A stretch of DNA of 53,768 bases. It comes from Lysobacter enzymogenes (GTDB lineage: Bacteria > Pseudomonadota > Gammaproteobacteria > Xanthomonadales > Xanthomonadaceae). The notes beneath the pieces are model-generated. The model ran no database searches and was not told the origin of the DNA. It was given only the letters and a program-made list of their open reading frames with translations. How positions within the stretch are numbered: position 1 is the first letter of the stretch; each line of letters opens with the position of its first letter. Position numbers and translations under genes: made by a program. Shown one piece after another: positions 7,904-16,430 of this stretch. The DNA lies in NCBI RefSeq assembly GCF_900106525.1, contig NZ_FNOG01000002.1, positions 342,850 to 396,617 on the forward strand, in the 5' to 3' direction.

Positions 7904-9148
7904 ATGAACCCCCTGCGCAAAACCTTCTTCGCCGCCACACTCGCGCTGTCCCTGCTCGCCCCCGCTCACGCCCGCAACGCAACCCAGTGGACAAGCACCT
8001 GGATCGCCAGCCCGCAAGCCACCTGGGGCGCCGACTTCGTCCTTCCCAACAACGCGCCCGACCGCATCGGCGACCAGACGATCCGCCAGGTCGCGCGCCT
8101 CAGCGTCGGCGGCGAGCGCGTGCGCATCGCCTTGTCGAACGCCTATGGCCGCGAACCGGTGACCATCGGCGCGGCGCGCATCGCCCGCAGCCTCGGCGGT
8201 TCGCGCATCGACGCCGGCAGCGACCGCGCGCTGACCTTCGGCGGCCGCAGCTCGGTGACGTTGCTGCCGGGCGCGCCGGTGCTCAGCGATCCAGTCGATC
8301 TCAGCGCGCCGGCGCTGGCCGAAGTCGCCGTCAGCCTGTACTTGCCGCAGGACACCGCGCTGCGCAGCTTCCACTGGGAAGGACTGCGCGATGCCTACCT
8401 CGCCCAAGGCGACCGCAGCGCGCAGGCCGCGTTCGACGGCGCCGCGACGATCCCCAGCCGCCCTTACCTCAGCGGCATCTACGTCGAATCCGCGCGCCGC
8501 GCCCGCAGCGTGGTTGCGTTCGGCGACTCGATCACCGACGGCGCCGCCTCGACCCCGAACCGCAACCGCCGCTGGCCCGACGCGCTGGCCGAACGCCTGG
8601 CGCCGCGCGGCATCGCCGTGCTCAACGCCGGCATCTCCGGCGCGCAGGTGCTCAACGACGGCATGGGCGTCAACGCGCTGGCGCGGTTCGAACGCGATGT
8701 GCTGGCGCAACGCCCCGACAGCGTGGTGGTGCTGATGGGCATCAACGACATCGGCTGGCCCGGCAGTACGTTCGAGCCCGCGCGCGAAGCGATGAGCGCG
8801 CAGCGCCTGATCGACGGCTACCGCCAGTTGATCGCGCGCTCGCGCCAGGCCGGCGTGCGCATCGTCGGCGCCACCCTCACCCCGTTCGAAGACGCGCTGC
8901 CGGACGCGCCGGTCAAGCATTACTTCAACCCGGACAAGGAACGCGTGCGCCAGCAGGTCAACGCCTGGATCCGCAGCAGCGGCGAGTTCGACGCCGTCGC
9001 CGACTTCGACGCGCTGCTGCGCGACCCGGCCCACCCCACGCGCATGCGCGCCGCGTTCGATTCCGGCGACCGCCTGCATCCGGGCGACGCCGGTTATCGG
9101 GCGATGGCCGATTCGCTCGATGAGGCGGTGCTGTTCGGCGCGCATTGA
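7904..9148 (+). CDS. secreted SGNH/GDSL-family esterase or lipase
   Basis: A 414-residue hydrolase of the SGNH superfamily. Residues 1-23 are a signal peptide ending AHA, so it acts in the periplasm or outside. The N-terminal 180 residues form a beta-rich domain (WTSTWIASPQA, then VRIALSNAYGREPVTIG) common in GDSL esterases that trim acetylated polysaccharides. The catalytic block I VVAFGDSITDG holds the nucleophile Ser near residue 208. Block III is GINDIGWPG. The Asp/His pair is in DRLHPGDAGY near residue 390. The start is ATG 7904; the preceding ribosome site is poor. It is monocistronic between repeat copy A and the next oxidoreductase. The substrate is unknown, with acyl or acetyl esters likely. 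Confidence 0.9.
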   Translation: MNPLRKTFFAATLALSLLAPAHARNATQWTSTWIASPQATWGADFVLPNNAPDRIGDQTIRQVARLSVGGERVRIALSNAYGREPVTIGAARIARSLGGSRIDAGSDRALTFGGRSSVTLLPGAPVLSDPVDLSAPALAEVAVSLYLPQDTALRSFHWEGLRDAYLAQGDRSAQAAFDGAATIPSRPYLSGIYVESARRARSVVAFGDSITDGAASTPNRNRRWPDALAERLAPRGIAVLNAGISGAQVLNDGMGVNALARFERDVLAQRPDSVVVLMGINDIGWPGSTFEPAREAMSAQRLIDGYRQLIARSRQAGVRIVGATLTPFEDALPDAPVKHYFNPDKERVRQQVNAWIRSSGEFDAVADFDALLRDPAHPTRMRAAFDSGDRLHPGDAGYRAMADSLDEAVLFGAH

Positions 9149-9276
9149 ACCCAGAGCATCGAGCCTAGCCCAGCCTCACCGCCCGGCTTCTCGGCGCCGT
9201 AATCCACGATCCCGCACAATCCGGCATCGCCCTGGCGACGCCGCTCCCCGCATTCCCCTCGCAACCGGAGTCCGCA

Positions 9277-10293
9277 ATGAAAGCCGTAGCCCTCACCCGT
9301 TACCTGCCCATCGACGATCCGCAATCGCTGACCGACGTCGAACTGCCCGCGCCCGTCGCCAGCGGCCACGATCTGCTGGTGCGGGTCGAGGCGGTCTCGG
9401 TCAATCCGGTCGATACCAAAGTGCGCTCGCCCAAGCCGCAGGTGGAAGCGCAGCCGCGCGTGCTCGGCTATGACGCCGCCGGCACCGTCGAAGCCGTCGG
9501 CGAAAACGTCACCCGCTTCAAGGTCGGCGACCAGGTGTACTACTCCGGCGACATCACCCGCCCGGGCAGCAACAGCGAACTGCAACTGGTGGACGAGCGC
9601 ATCGTCGGCGCCGCGCCGAAGTCGCTGAGCGCGGCCGAAGCCGCGGCCTTGCCGCTGACCGCGATCACCGCCTGGGAGCTGCTGTTCCAGCGCATGCCCT
9701 TCGACAGCGAGACCGGCGGCCGCGGCAAGACCTTGCTGGTGATCGCCGGCGCCGGCGGCGTGGGTTCGATCGCGATCCAGATCGCCAAGCGCGCGGGCTT
9801 CAGCGTGATCGCCACCGCCTCGCGCGCCGAAACCGTCGCCTGGTGCCGCAGGATGGGCGCCGACCACGTCGTCGACCATCGCCAGCCGTTGACGCCGCAG
9901 CTCCAGGCGCTGGGCATCGAACAAGTCGACGCAGCGATCAACCTCGCCGACACCGCGCGCTACTGGGACGAACTGGGCGAACTGCTGGCGCCGCAAGGCA
10001 GCGTCGGCCTGATCGTGGAGCCCGCCGGCGCGCTCAAGATCGGCGACCCGTACAAGCTCAAGTGCATCGGCATCCACTGGGAAATGATGTTCGCGCGGCC
10101 GAAGTTCCGCACCCCGGACATGATCGAGCAAGGCCGCATCCTCGACCGCGTGGCGCAGCTGATCGACGCCGGCGAGCTGCAGGGCACCCATACCGAAACC
10201 CTGGGCCGCATCGATGCGGCGACGATGCGCGAGGCGCACCGCCGGCTGGAATCGGGCGCGACCATCGGCAAGCTGGTGCTGGCGGGCTGGTGA
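9277..10293 (+). CDS. MDR-family NADPH:quinone reductase / zinc-type alcohol dehydrogenase homologue
   Basis: A 338-residue medium-chain dehydrogenase/reductase. The GroES-like N-terminal half includes SVNPVDTKVRSPKP and VLGYDAAGTVEAVG. The nucleotide-binding half carries LLVIAGAGGVGSIAIQIAKR near residues 150-170. The structural Cys cluster of true zinc alcohol dehydrogenases is not evident, so it is better described as a zinc-independent quinone or enone reductase of the QOR/ZADH group. A GGAG ribosome site precedes ATG 9277. It converges with the lipase gene across a strong hairpin. The substrate is not deducible. Confidence 0.88.
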   Translation: MKAVALTRYLPIDDPQSLTDVELPAPVASGHDLLVRVEAVSVNPVDTKVRSPKPQVEAQPRVLGYDAAGTVEAVGENVTRFKVGDQVYYSGDITRPGSNSELQLVDERIVGAAPKSLSAAEAAALPLTAITAWELLFQRMPFDSETGGRGKTLLVIAGAGGVGSIAIQIAKRAGFSVIATASRAETVAWCRRMGADHVVDHRQPLTPQLQALGIEQVDAAINLADTARYWDELGELLAPQGSVGLIVEPAGALKIGDPYKLKCIGIHWEMMFARPKFRTPDMIEQGRILDRVAQLIDAGELQGTHTETLGRIDAATMREAHRRLESGATIGKLVLAGW

Positions 10294-10356
10294 GCAAGCC
10301 CGAACGCGGCCCGCTTGCGTTCAGCGCAATGCACGCACGCGGACGATGATGTCCGC

Positions 10357-10384
10357 TCCGCCCCGCCGCTACCGGCGGGGCGGA
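10357..10384. terminator. convergent-gene hairpin
   Basis: Perfect 12-bp stem TCCGCCCCGCCG/CGGCGGGGCGGA with a 4-base loop (CTAC), placed between the stop of the oxidoreductase (10293) and the stop of the minus-strand lipase gene (10394). There is no T-run on either side, so it is likely a bidirectional 3'-end structure. Confidence 0.6.
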
Positions 10385-10393
10385 CGCAGCCGC

Positions 10394-13300
10394 TCAGTTG
10401 GCCCGGAGCGCCGTGCGGGTCGGCCGGCTGGCGCAGCGATACGCGGCGATTTCGTTGATGCGGATGCGGCTGGGATCGTGGTCCGGGCCGCGGTAGCCGA
10501 CGATGCGCAACTGCCCGATCCGGGTCGTCGGCAGGCGATGCTCGCGCACGGTCTGCACGTTGCCGCGCACTTCCTCGACCAGGCGCCAGGTCTCGCCGTC
10601 CAGATACTCCAGGTCGTAATCGCGCACTTCCCATCCGTCCGTGGTGTAGACCAGCACCTGATCGACCTCGGCCGCCGTCGGCAACGCGACCTGCAGCCGG
10701 TTGTAGAAGCTGGCCTTGGCCTGCGCCTTGTCCGCATCGCCCACGCTCGACCAGCTGTACTGGCCGCCGAAGGCGGTGTTGGTGTCGCCGTCGGTGGCGC
10801 GCGCGGCGCTGTAGCCGGGCGCCGTGTCGCTCGCGCTGGCCGCGCCGCCGGCCAGCAGATTGCCCGCGGCGCAGGCGCGCGGCGGCGCCGGGCCGAACAG
10901 GCGGTGATCGTAGGCCTGGGTCTGCAGTTGATCGTTCAACCACTCCGACAGGTTCGCCGCCGAGCGCTGATCGGTGGTGATCAGATTGGTCAGCCGATAC
11001 GGCCCGTCGCGGCGGCTGGCGAACAGGTCTTCGCCGGCGAAGCGCAGGCTCGCGGCGTTGGCGCCGACCGCGACCTCCAGCGGCACCGCCGCGTTGGCGA
11101 CCACTTGGCCGTCGCGGTCGACCAGATCGGCCGACACCATCGCCGCGCCCGCGTAGCTGGACTGGATCTCCACCGGAACCTCCAGCGCGGCGTAGCGCTT
11201 CGCCGACCCGTCGGGCAGCGGCACCGCGGTTTCCGCGCCGGTCACCCGCACGCCCAGGCTGCGCTTGCCGATCTGCACCGACTCGCTGCCGCCGCGTTCG
11301 AAATCCAGGCCGGTCGCGGTCAGGCCCGACACGAACCACGACACTTCGGCGTTGCCGGGCGCGTCGGGCACGTTGTAGCGGCCGACGAAGCGGCCGTCGT
11401 CGCGGCGCGCCAGCGGCAGCGTGTCGACCTTGCCGTCGATCGTGCGCACCTGCAGGTAGCCGGTCGCGCTCAACAGCGCGGAGGTCGGCTCCAGCACCAG
11501 TTCGGCCTGGGCGCCGCTGACCAGGAACGGGAACAACGCATCCAGCTGCACGCCCAACGGGCTGACGAACGAGGCCGAAGTCTCCAGTTCGGTGCTACCG
11601 GCGATATCCGAACCGCCTTCCACGATCATGCGCCAGCGCCCCGGGCGCGGCGCCAGCAGCTGATAGCTCGCAGTGGTGCCTTCGGCCTGATACAGCACCA
11701 TGTCGGGCTCGAGCTTGTCGGTGACCGGCTCGCCGGGTTGCGGCTCGCCGTCGTAGACCGACGCGGCGAACTCCGGATCGAACACGCGCCCGCTCGGATC
11801 GACCAAGGTCACGCGCGCGCTGCCGGCGCTCCAGCGCGCGGCGAACATCGTCGGGCTGCCGTCGATCAGCAGCTCGCGCTCGATCTTGCCGCCGGCCTTC
11901 AACACCGAACGCAGATTCAGGCTGCGCTGGTTGTATTCCTCGCCGGCGGCGAAACCGCTCGGCGCCGCCGGGTTGTAGACCGCCAGCGTGTCGCCGAGCG
12001 GTTCGGTCTCGCGCAGCAGACCGCCGCCGAACGGGAACTGGAACGAGGCCGAGCCGCAATGGCTGCGCGAACGCGCGACCAGCACCGGGTGCACGCAGTT
12101 CCAATAGGCGTGCCCGCTCAGGCCGCCGCTCCAGTTGTAGTAATCGCGCGAGCCCAGCGTCGGGGTGATATGGATTTCCTGGGTGTTCATGCGATCCAGG
12201 TAGCCCGGCATGCCGGTGGAACTGTAAGTCTGGATCAGGCCGTCGTCGGCGCCGGGAATCAACAGGCCCGAGGTCCAGCCCCAGCCGTTGCGGAATTCGA
12301 AGCTCGGCAGCGGGATCGAGAACAGGCAGATGCGGCGGCCGAAGATGCGGAAGCACACCTGATGCTGGCGCCACATCGGCGCGTCGCCGCCGACCGCGTG
12401 GTAGACCACGCCCGGGCGCTGGCCGTGGGTGATGTTGAACAGCTGCATGCTCGGTTTCATCATCTCGCACACCGCCGGCTGGTTCGGCAGGCAGGCCAGG
12501 CCGGTGATCGCCGGCGCGCCGCGGTGCGGGGTGCCGAAGCTGAAGAGCTGCGAGACGTCGTTGCGGTACAGCAGGCTCTCGACGTACGAGCGCGCGACCA
12601 GCCCGCCCATGCTGTGGGCGAACAGGATCACCCGCGGCTGGCCGGTTTCGTAGCGCGCAGTGTCGATGGCCGAACGCACGCGCAAGGCGTTCACCCGCAG
12701 CGGCGGGGTGAAGCCCAGGCTGGTCTGGATGTCGGCGTCGAAGCCGCGGTAGCCGGCTTGCCGCAACGCGTCGAATACCGGAGTGAAGCGGTTGATGTTG
12801 TCGGTCCAGCCGCTGACGTAGACGATCGGATTGCGCCGATAGCCCCACAGGATCGGCATCGACGGCGAACCGCCGTTGACCGCGATGGTGTAGCGGTCGC
12901 GCAGAAAAGCGTCGCTGCCGAAGGTCCAGCCGGCCAGCGCCGGGCGCGTGGTGTAGGTGCCCGCGGGCAGGCCGAGGAAGGTGTAGTTGCCGTTGCCGTC
13001 GGTGGTCGTGGTGCGCCCGCCGCCCAGATCGACCAGCGCGTTGGCCACCGGCGCGCCGGTGCCGAACTCGAGCACGCGACCGCGCAAGGTCGCGTTCTGG
13101 GCCGAGCGGCAGTCGTAGACTTCCAGCTCGTTGATGCGGAAGTAGAACGCCTGCGCCGCCGAACCGGTGATGCCGACGATGCGCACCGCATCGGCCAGGC
13201 GCGGCGCGAAGCGGTCGTCGCGCGACACGCCGGTGTTGCCGCGCACCGAATGCACCGTGGTCCAGCTGCCGCCGATGCGCAGTTGGATGTCGTAGGCGAT

Positions 13301-13639
13301 GGCTTCGTAGCCGCGCGTGGTGAAGAACTGCACCCGGTCGATATTGGCCGCGCTGGGCAGGAACAGGTCCAGGGTCATGGTCTGGCCGCGGTCGTTGACC
13401 CAGCTCGCCTGCCCGCCCAGATCGGTGCTGCGGTTGCCGTCGTTGACGCGCTGCGCGGAATAGCCCGGGTAAGTCGAATGGCCGACCGCGTTGCCGGCGC
13501 GGGCGAGATTGGGCGTGTCGCAGACCTGCGCGTGCGCAGGTGCGAGTGCGATCAGCGCGAACATCAGCGCGAGCGCGGCTCGGGTCAGCGACGACAGCCA
13601 AGGGCGAATGCGCGGGGTGATGCGGGCGGACGGGGCCAT
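10394..13639 (-). CDS. large secreted lipase-like alpha/beta hydrolase with two discoidin-like domains
   Basis: A 1081-residue secreted protein. The start ATG 13639 follows AGGAGGATCC, an excellent ribosome site. Signal peptide 1-37 ends APAHA. Residues 38-177 form a discoidin/F5-8C-like carbohydrate-binding domain (LARAGNAVGHSTYPGYSAQR, INELEVYDC). Residues 180-245 are a carboxypeptidase-regulatory-like beta domain (LRGRVLEFGTGAPVANALVD). Residues 270-550 are an alpha/beta hydrolase with nucleophile Ser near 343 in LFAHSMGGLVARS. Candidate acid and base are in PGADDGLIQ and LSGHAYWNCVH. Residues 560-900 are beta-rich. The C-terminus repeats a discoidin-like domain (NLLAGGAASASDTAPGYSAA, IRINEIAAYRC). 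The nucleophile elbow reads AHSMG rather than GHSMG. The domain order suggests a glycan- or membrane-targeted lipase. It is not clustered with a chaperone or secretion gene. Confidence 0.85.
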   Translation of the reverse strand: MAPSARITPRIRPWLSSLTRAALALMFALIALAPAHAQVCDTPNLARAGNAVGHSTYPGYSAQRVNDGNRSTDLGGQASWVNDRGQTMTLDLFLPSAANIDRVQFFTTRGYEAIAYDIQLRIGGSWTTVHSVRGNTGVSRDDRFAPRLADAVRIVGITGSAAQAFYFRINELEVYDCRSAQNATLRGRVLEFGTGAPVANALVDLGGGRTTTTDGNGNYTFLGLPAGTYTTRPALAGWTFGSDAFLRDRYTIAVNGGSPSMPILWGYRRNPIVYVSGWTDNINRFTPVFDALRQAGYRGFDADIQTSLGFTPPLRVNALRVRSAIDTARYETGQPRVILFAHSMGGLVARSYVESLLYRNDVSQLFSFGTPHRGAPAITGLACLPNQPAVCEMMKPSMQLFNITHGQRPGVVYHAVGGDAPMWRQHQVCFRIFGRRICLFSIPLPSFEFRNGWGWTSGLLIPGADDGLIQTYSSTGMPGYLDRMNTQEIHITPTLGSRDYYNWSGGLSGHAYWNCVHPVLVARSRSHCGSASFQFPFGGGLLRETEPLGDTLAVYNPAAPSGFAAGEEYNQRSLNLRSVLKAGGKIERELLIDGSPTMFAARWSAGSARVTLVDPSGRVFDPEFAASVYDGEPQPGEPVTDKLEPDMVLYQAEGTTASYQLLAPRPGRWRMIVEGGSDIAGSTELETSASFVSPLGVQLDALFPFLVSGAQAELVLEPTSALLSATGYLQVRTIDGKVDTLPLARRDDGRFVGRYNVPDAPGNAEVSWFVSGLTATGLDFERGGSESVQIGKRSLGVRVTGAETAVPLPDGSAKRYAALEVPVEIQSSYAGAAMVSADLVDRDGQVVANAAVPLEVAVGANAASLRFAGEDLFASRRDGPYRLTNLITTDQRSAANLSEWLNDQLQTQAYDHRLFGPAPPRACAAGNLLAGGAASASDTAPGYSAARATDGDTNTAFGGQYSWSSVGDADKAQAKASFYNRLQVALPTAAEVDQVLVYTTDGWEVRDYDLEYLDGETWRLVEEVRGNVQTVREHRLPTTRIGQLRIVGYRGPDHDPSRIRINEIAAYRCASRPTRTALRAN

Positions 13640-13942
13640 CGTCGGATCCTCCTGATCGCGGTGCGCGCCGGATCCGCAAGGCCGCGGGCCGGGGCGATTC
13701 CTGATTCGGCGCCAGTCAGCCCGAATCTCCGTCCGCCTGACGCGACCGCACTCACAGAAAGCGCCAGCGGCCGCGAGCCTCCGGACGGCCGGCGGGGTCA
13801 CTGTGCCGGCGCGCATGGATCGGTCGCGACGGCCGGCCGGAAACGGACGAGCGTGCGCTGGGCTTGCGGCCGTCCGCCGCGTTGCAGCCTGCGCACTGGC
13901 TGCGCAAAAAGCACGCATTCGCGCGGAAAATTGACAAAAAAA
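13640..13942. other. gene-free spacer upstream of the lipase gene
   Basis: About 300 bases upstream of the lipase gene and downstream of the EF-G terminator. Apart from the AGGAGG ribosome site immediately before 13639, I see no convincing gene, repeat or promoter hexamer pair. Confidence 0.5.
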
Positions 13943-13964
13943 GGGGGCCGGCGAACCGGCCCCC
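13943..13964 (-). terminator. strong intrinsic terminator of the EF-G paralogue
   Basis: Perfect 9-bp stem GGGGGCCGG/CCGGCCCCC with a CGAA loop, followed on the minus strand by seven T residues (TTTTTTTGTC). It lies 28 bases past the stop at 13992. This is a textbook Rho-independent terminator. Confidence 0.95.
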
Positions 13965-13991
13965 ATTCCATTTACTTCCGTTTAGCGCCGT

Positions 13992-16055
13992 TTATGCGGC
14001 TTTGGGCAAACCGCGCGCGACTTCGTAGCCGTCGAACACCATCGACGCCGACGCGCGGCCCTGACTCAGCGAACGCAGCGTCGTCGTATAGCCCGACAAC
14101 TGCGCCAGCGGCGCGCGTGCGGTGACATCGCTGCGGCCGCCCTTGTCCTCGATCGACAAGACCCGGCCGGAACGCCGCTGCAAGTCGCCGACCACGTCGC
14201 CGACGTTCGCCGCAGGCGTGTCCACCACCAGCGCCATCACCGGTTCGAGCAGGGTCGTGCCGGTTTGCGCCAGCGCGGCCTTGAGCGCCTCGGCGGCGGC
14301 GCGTTGGAACGCCATCTCCGAAGAGTCCACCGCGTGGGTTTCGCCGTCGGTCAAGGCGACGGTGAGCCCCACCACCGGGAAGCCTTGCGGCCCCTCGGCC
14401 AACGCCGCGCGCAGCCCCTTCTCGGTCGCGCCGACGAAGTTGCGCGGAACCACGCCGCCGACGGTGCGGTCGACGAACTCGAACTGCCCGTCCTCGCGCG
14501 GGGTCACATCGATGACCACACGCGCGAACTGGCCGCTGCCGCCGGTCTGCTTGGACAGCTTGCCCTCCACGCCTCGCACCGCGCGGCTCGGCGTTTCCTG
14601 ATAGGCCACGCGCGGCGAACCGGTGCGCACATCGACGTTCCACAGCTCGCGCAGGCGATCGACCATCACTTCCAGATGCAGCTCGCCCATGCCCCAGACC
14701 AAGGTCTCGCCCGTATCCGCATCCGTACCGACACGGAACGACGGATCCTGCTGGGCCAGACTCGCCAAGCCCTGTCCAAGACGAATCAGGTCGCTGGCCT
14801 TGGCCGCGGTCAACCGCCACGACAACACCGCCGGCTGCGCCTGGATGCTGTCGAGCGCCAAACGCTCGCCGGCATCGCTGAGGGTCTCGCCGCTGATCGC
14901 GTCTTTCCAGCCCACGACCGCGACGATCTCGCCCGCATACGCCACGTCCACGTCCTGGCCGCGGTCGGCCTGCACGACTTGCAGACGGCCCACGCGCAGC
15001 GCCTTCTCGCGTCGTGACGCCCACACCGTGTCGCCGACCCGCAACGTGCCCGAGTACAGGCGCACGAAGGTCTGCGCGCCGTGTTCCTGCTGCACGATCT
15101 TGAACACCAGACCGGCGAGCGGGCCGTTCGCGTCAGGCGCCAGTTCGACCTCGCCGCGTTCGCTTTGCGCGCACACGGCCGGCCGGTCCAGCGGCGACGG
15201 CAGGTAATCGACGATGGCGTCGAGCAGCGGTTCCACGCCCTTGTTCTTGAACGCAGAACCGGCCAGCACCGGGGTGCCCGCGCCGGCCAGGGTGGCCCGG
15301 CGCAGCGCGGCCTTGAGCAGCGCGGCGTCGATGGCGCGAGCGTCGAGGAAAGCCTCGGCGAGCGCGTCGTCGTGGTCGGCGACCGCTTCGATCAGGCGCT
15401 GACGCGCTGGTTCGAAACGGGCCGCTTCTTCGCTCGTCCACGCCTGCCGCGACAGGGTGCCGGCGTCGTCCCACGACACGCTTTCGCGCGCCACGTAGTC
15501 GATCCAGCCGCTCAAGTCGGATTCCGCGCCGACGGTTTCGCCCAGCGCCCACGGCACCGCGTCGAGCTTGTCGCGCATCTGCGTCAGGGTGCGCTCGAGC
15601 GAGGCGCCGACGCGGTCCATCTTGTTGACGAACGCGATCAGCGGCACGCCGTGGCGGCGCGCCTGGCGCCACACGGTTTCCGATTGCGGCTGCACGCCGT
15701 CGACGCCGCTGAACACCGCGACCGCGCCGTCGAGCACGCGCAGCGAGCGTTCGACTTCGATCGCGAAGTCGATGTGGCCCGGGGTGTCGATGACGGTCAG
15801 GCGATGCTCGGCGCCGTCGTGCGGCGTCCAGCGCGCCTGCACGGCGGCCGCGCCGATGGTGATGCCGCGGCGACGTTCGATCGGGTCGAAGTCGGTGGTG
15901 GCGGCGCCGTCGTGGACTTCGCCGGTGCGATGGATCGCGCCGGTTTTCCACAGCAGGCGTTCGGTCAGCGTGGTCTTGCCCGCGTCGACGTGGGCGATGA
16001 TGCCGAGGTTGCGCCAGCGGCGGATGGGGGTGTTGCCGGTAAGCGGGGTGTTCAT
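13992..16055 (-). CDS. elongation factor G paralogue
   Basis: A 687-residue translational GTPase of the EF-G family, which drives tRNA/mRNA translocation or ribosome recycling. The G1 motif AHVDAGKTT is at residues 21-29. Switch I has RRRGITIGAAA, G3 is DTPGHIDF with the catalytic His intact, and G4 is FVNKMDR. The domain II-V order is normal (VVIDVTPREDGQFEF; TETLV/WGMGELHLEV). It sits away from rpsL, rpsG and tuf, and its sequence departs from classical FusA (RRWRNLG, GAAAVQARW), so it is probably a second EF-G rather than the housekeeping copy. The start is ATG 16055; a TTG at 16079 is also in frame, and neither has a clear ribosome site. It is preceded by a structured leader with its own promoter and followed by a strong terminator, so it is monocistronic. 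Confidence 0.88.
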   Translation of the reverse strand: MNTPLTGNTPIRRWRNLGIIAHVDAGKTTLTERLLWKTGAIHRTGEVHDGAATTDFDPIERRRGITIGAAAVQARWTPHDGAEHRLTVIDTPGHIDFAIEVERSLRVLDGAVAVFSGVDGVQPQSETVWRQARRHGVPLIAFVNKMDRVGASLERTLTQMRDKLDAVPWALGETVGAESDLSGWIDYVARESVSWDDAGTLSRQAWTSEEAARFEPARQRLIEAVADHDDALAEAFLDARAIDAALLKAALRRATLAGAGTPVLAGSAFKNKGVEPLLDAIVDYLPSPLDRPAVCAQSERGEVELAPDANGPLAGLVFKIVQQEHGAQTFVRLYSGTLRVGDTVWASRREKALRVGRLQVVQADRGQDVDVAYAGEIVAVVGWKDAISGETLSDAGERLALDSIQAQPAVLSWRLTAAKASDLIRLGQGLASLAQQDPSFRVGTDADTGETLVWGMGELHLEVMVDRLRELWNVDVRTGSPRVAYQETPSRAVRGVEGKLSKQTGGSGQFARVVIDVTPREDGQFEFVDRTVGGVVPRNFVGATEKGLRAALAEGPQGFPVVGLTVALTDGETHAVDSSEMAFQRAAAEALKAALAQTGTTLLEPVMALVVDTPAANVGDVVGDLQRRSGRVLSIEDKGGRSDVTARAPLAQLSGYTTTLRSLSQGRASASMVFDGYEVARGLPKAA

Positions 16056-16090
16056 AAAAAGGTTCGCACTCGTGGCCAACGTCAGGGTCG

Positions 16091-16122
16091 CCGCGCGACC
16101 CGGTTGGCTGCGGGACGCGCGG
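16091..16122 (-). promoter_or_regulatory. hairpin between mini-ORF and EF-G start
   Basis: CCGCGCG-A-CCCG pairs with CGGG-A-CGCGCGG (7 bp, A/A mismatch, 4 bp; 8-base loop). It begins at the base after the stop codon of the mini-ORF 16123-16152 and ends about 35 bases before the EF-G ATG. Its position fits control of EF-G translation by ribosomes on the mini-ORF. Confidence 0.55.
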
Positions 16123-16152
16123 CTAGGCTTGGGTGTCTTCCGTGGTATTCAC
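16123..16152 (-). CDS. 9-codon mini-ORF with strong ribosome site in the EF-G leader
   Basis: GTG start at 16152 with AAGGAG 8 bases upstream (16161-16166), the best Shine-Dalgarno site in this leader. It encodes MNTTEDTQA and stops at TAG 16123-16125. It is out of frame with EF-G (offset 97 bases) and is followed at once by the hairpin 16091-16122. It could be a translated regulatory uORF, or a relic of a former gene start. It is too short for homology arguments. Confidence 0.45.
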   Translation of the reverse strand: MNTTEDTQA

Positions 16153-16234
16153 GACACGTTCTCCTTGGGTGTTCGGGCGATGCGGTTAGAAGGAAAGCCG
16201 GAGCGGGCCGGCGGTTTCGCAAACAGCGGGCAAT

Positions 16235-16258
16235 AAAAAAGCACCCGGATGGGTGCTT
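16235..16258 (-). terminator. intrinsic terminator/attenuator inside the EF-G leader
   Basis: Perfect 8-bp stem AAGCACCC/GGGTGCTT with a 4-base loop, followed on the minus strand by TTTTTTATT. It lies about 165 bases downstream of the predicted start of transcription and 180 bases before the EF-G start codon. A second copy of GGGTGC on the transcript (16328-16333, within the leader peptide ORF) could pair with the terminator's 5' arm and act as an antiterminator. Confidence 0.85.
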
Positions 16259-16271
16259 GCTTTCATGCGAC

Positions 16272-16310
16272 TCGGCTCAGCGCGGTTGGTCAGTTCGACC
16301 GCGAAGCCAA
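16272..16310 (-). promoter_or_regulatory. leader hairpin overlapping the end of the leader-peptide ORF
   Basis: On the minus strand, TTGGCT plus CGCGGT pair with ACCGCG plus AGCCGA (small internal loops, 10-base apex). The structure spans codons 27-32 and the stop of the ORF 16290-16388 and sits 13 bases ahead of the terminator, the position expected for a pause or antiterminator element in transcription attenuation. Confidence 0.6.
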
Positions 16311-16388
16311 GATCGCAGGAGGCAGGCGCACCCGGCCCGCGCTCGCGCGCAGGGCGTTCAGCGATATCAGGAGCGGGAAGCGCTGCAT
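16290..16388 (-). CDS. putative 32-residue leader peptide upstream of EF-G paralogue
   Basis: ATG 16388 to TGA 16290. The peptide starts MQRFPLLISLNAL and ends ASRSN; it has 6 Leu, 6 Ala, 5 Arg and no Trp, His or Thr run. One codon is ATA, rare in this GC-rich genome. The ribosome site is weak. The ORF starts about 36 bases after the predicted transcription start; its codons 19-21 (CGG GTG CGC) carry the GGGTGC that can compete with the downstream terminator stem, and its 3' end overlaps a hairpin. This is the layout of an attenuation leader peptide. Coding is inferred from architecture, not homology. Confidence 0.5.
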   Translation of the reverse strand: MQRFPLLISLNALRASAGRVRLPPAILASRSN

Positions 16389-16430
16389 GATGGGGCGGCC
16401 TGAGGAAAGGGGTGGGTGTTGCGTGTGCAT

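Noticed and set aside
10214-14125. A 1303-codon open frame on the plus strand across the lipase gene
   Set aside because: Antisense shadow produced by GC-rich third positions; low-complexity Arg/Ala/Gly/Val composition and no domain, whereas the opposite strand has a full signal peptide and hydrolase.
13992-16055. Tetracycline ribosomal-protection protein instead of EF-G
   Set aside because: Length, domain order and the glycine-rich segments match EF-G; typical Tet(M)-type C-terminal features are not seen.
16056-16079. TTG 16079 as the EF-G start
   Set aside because: No ribosome site is seen and the extra residues are not family-like; ATG 16055 is preferred, though neither start is well supported.
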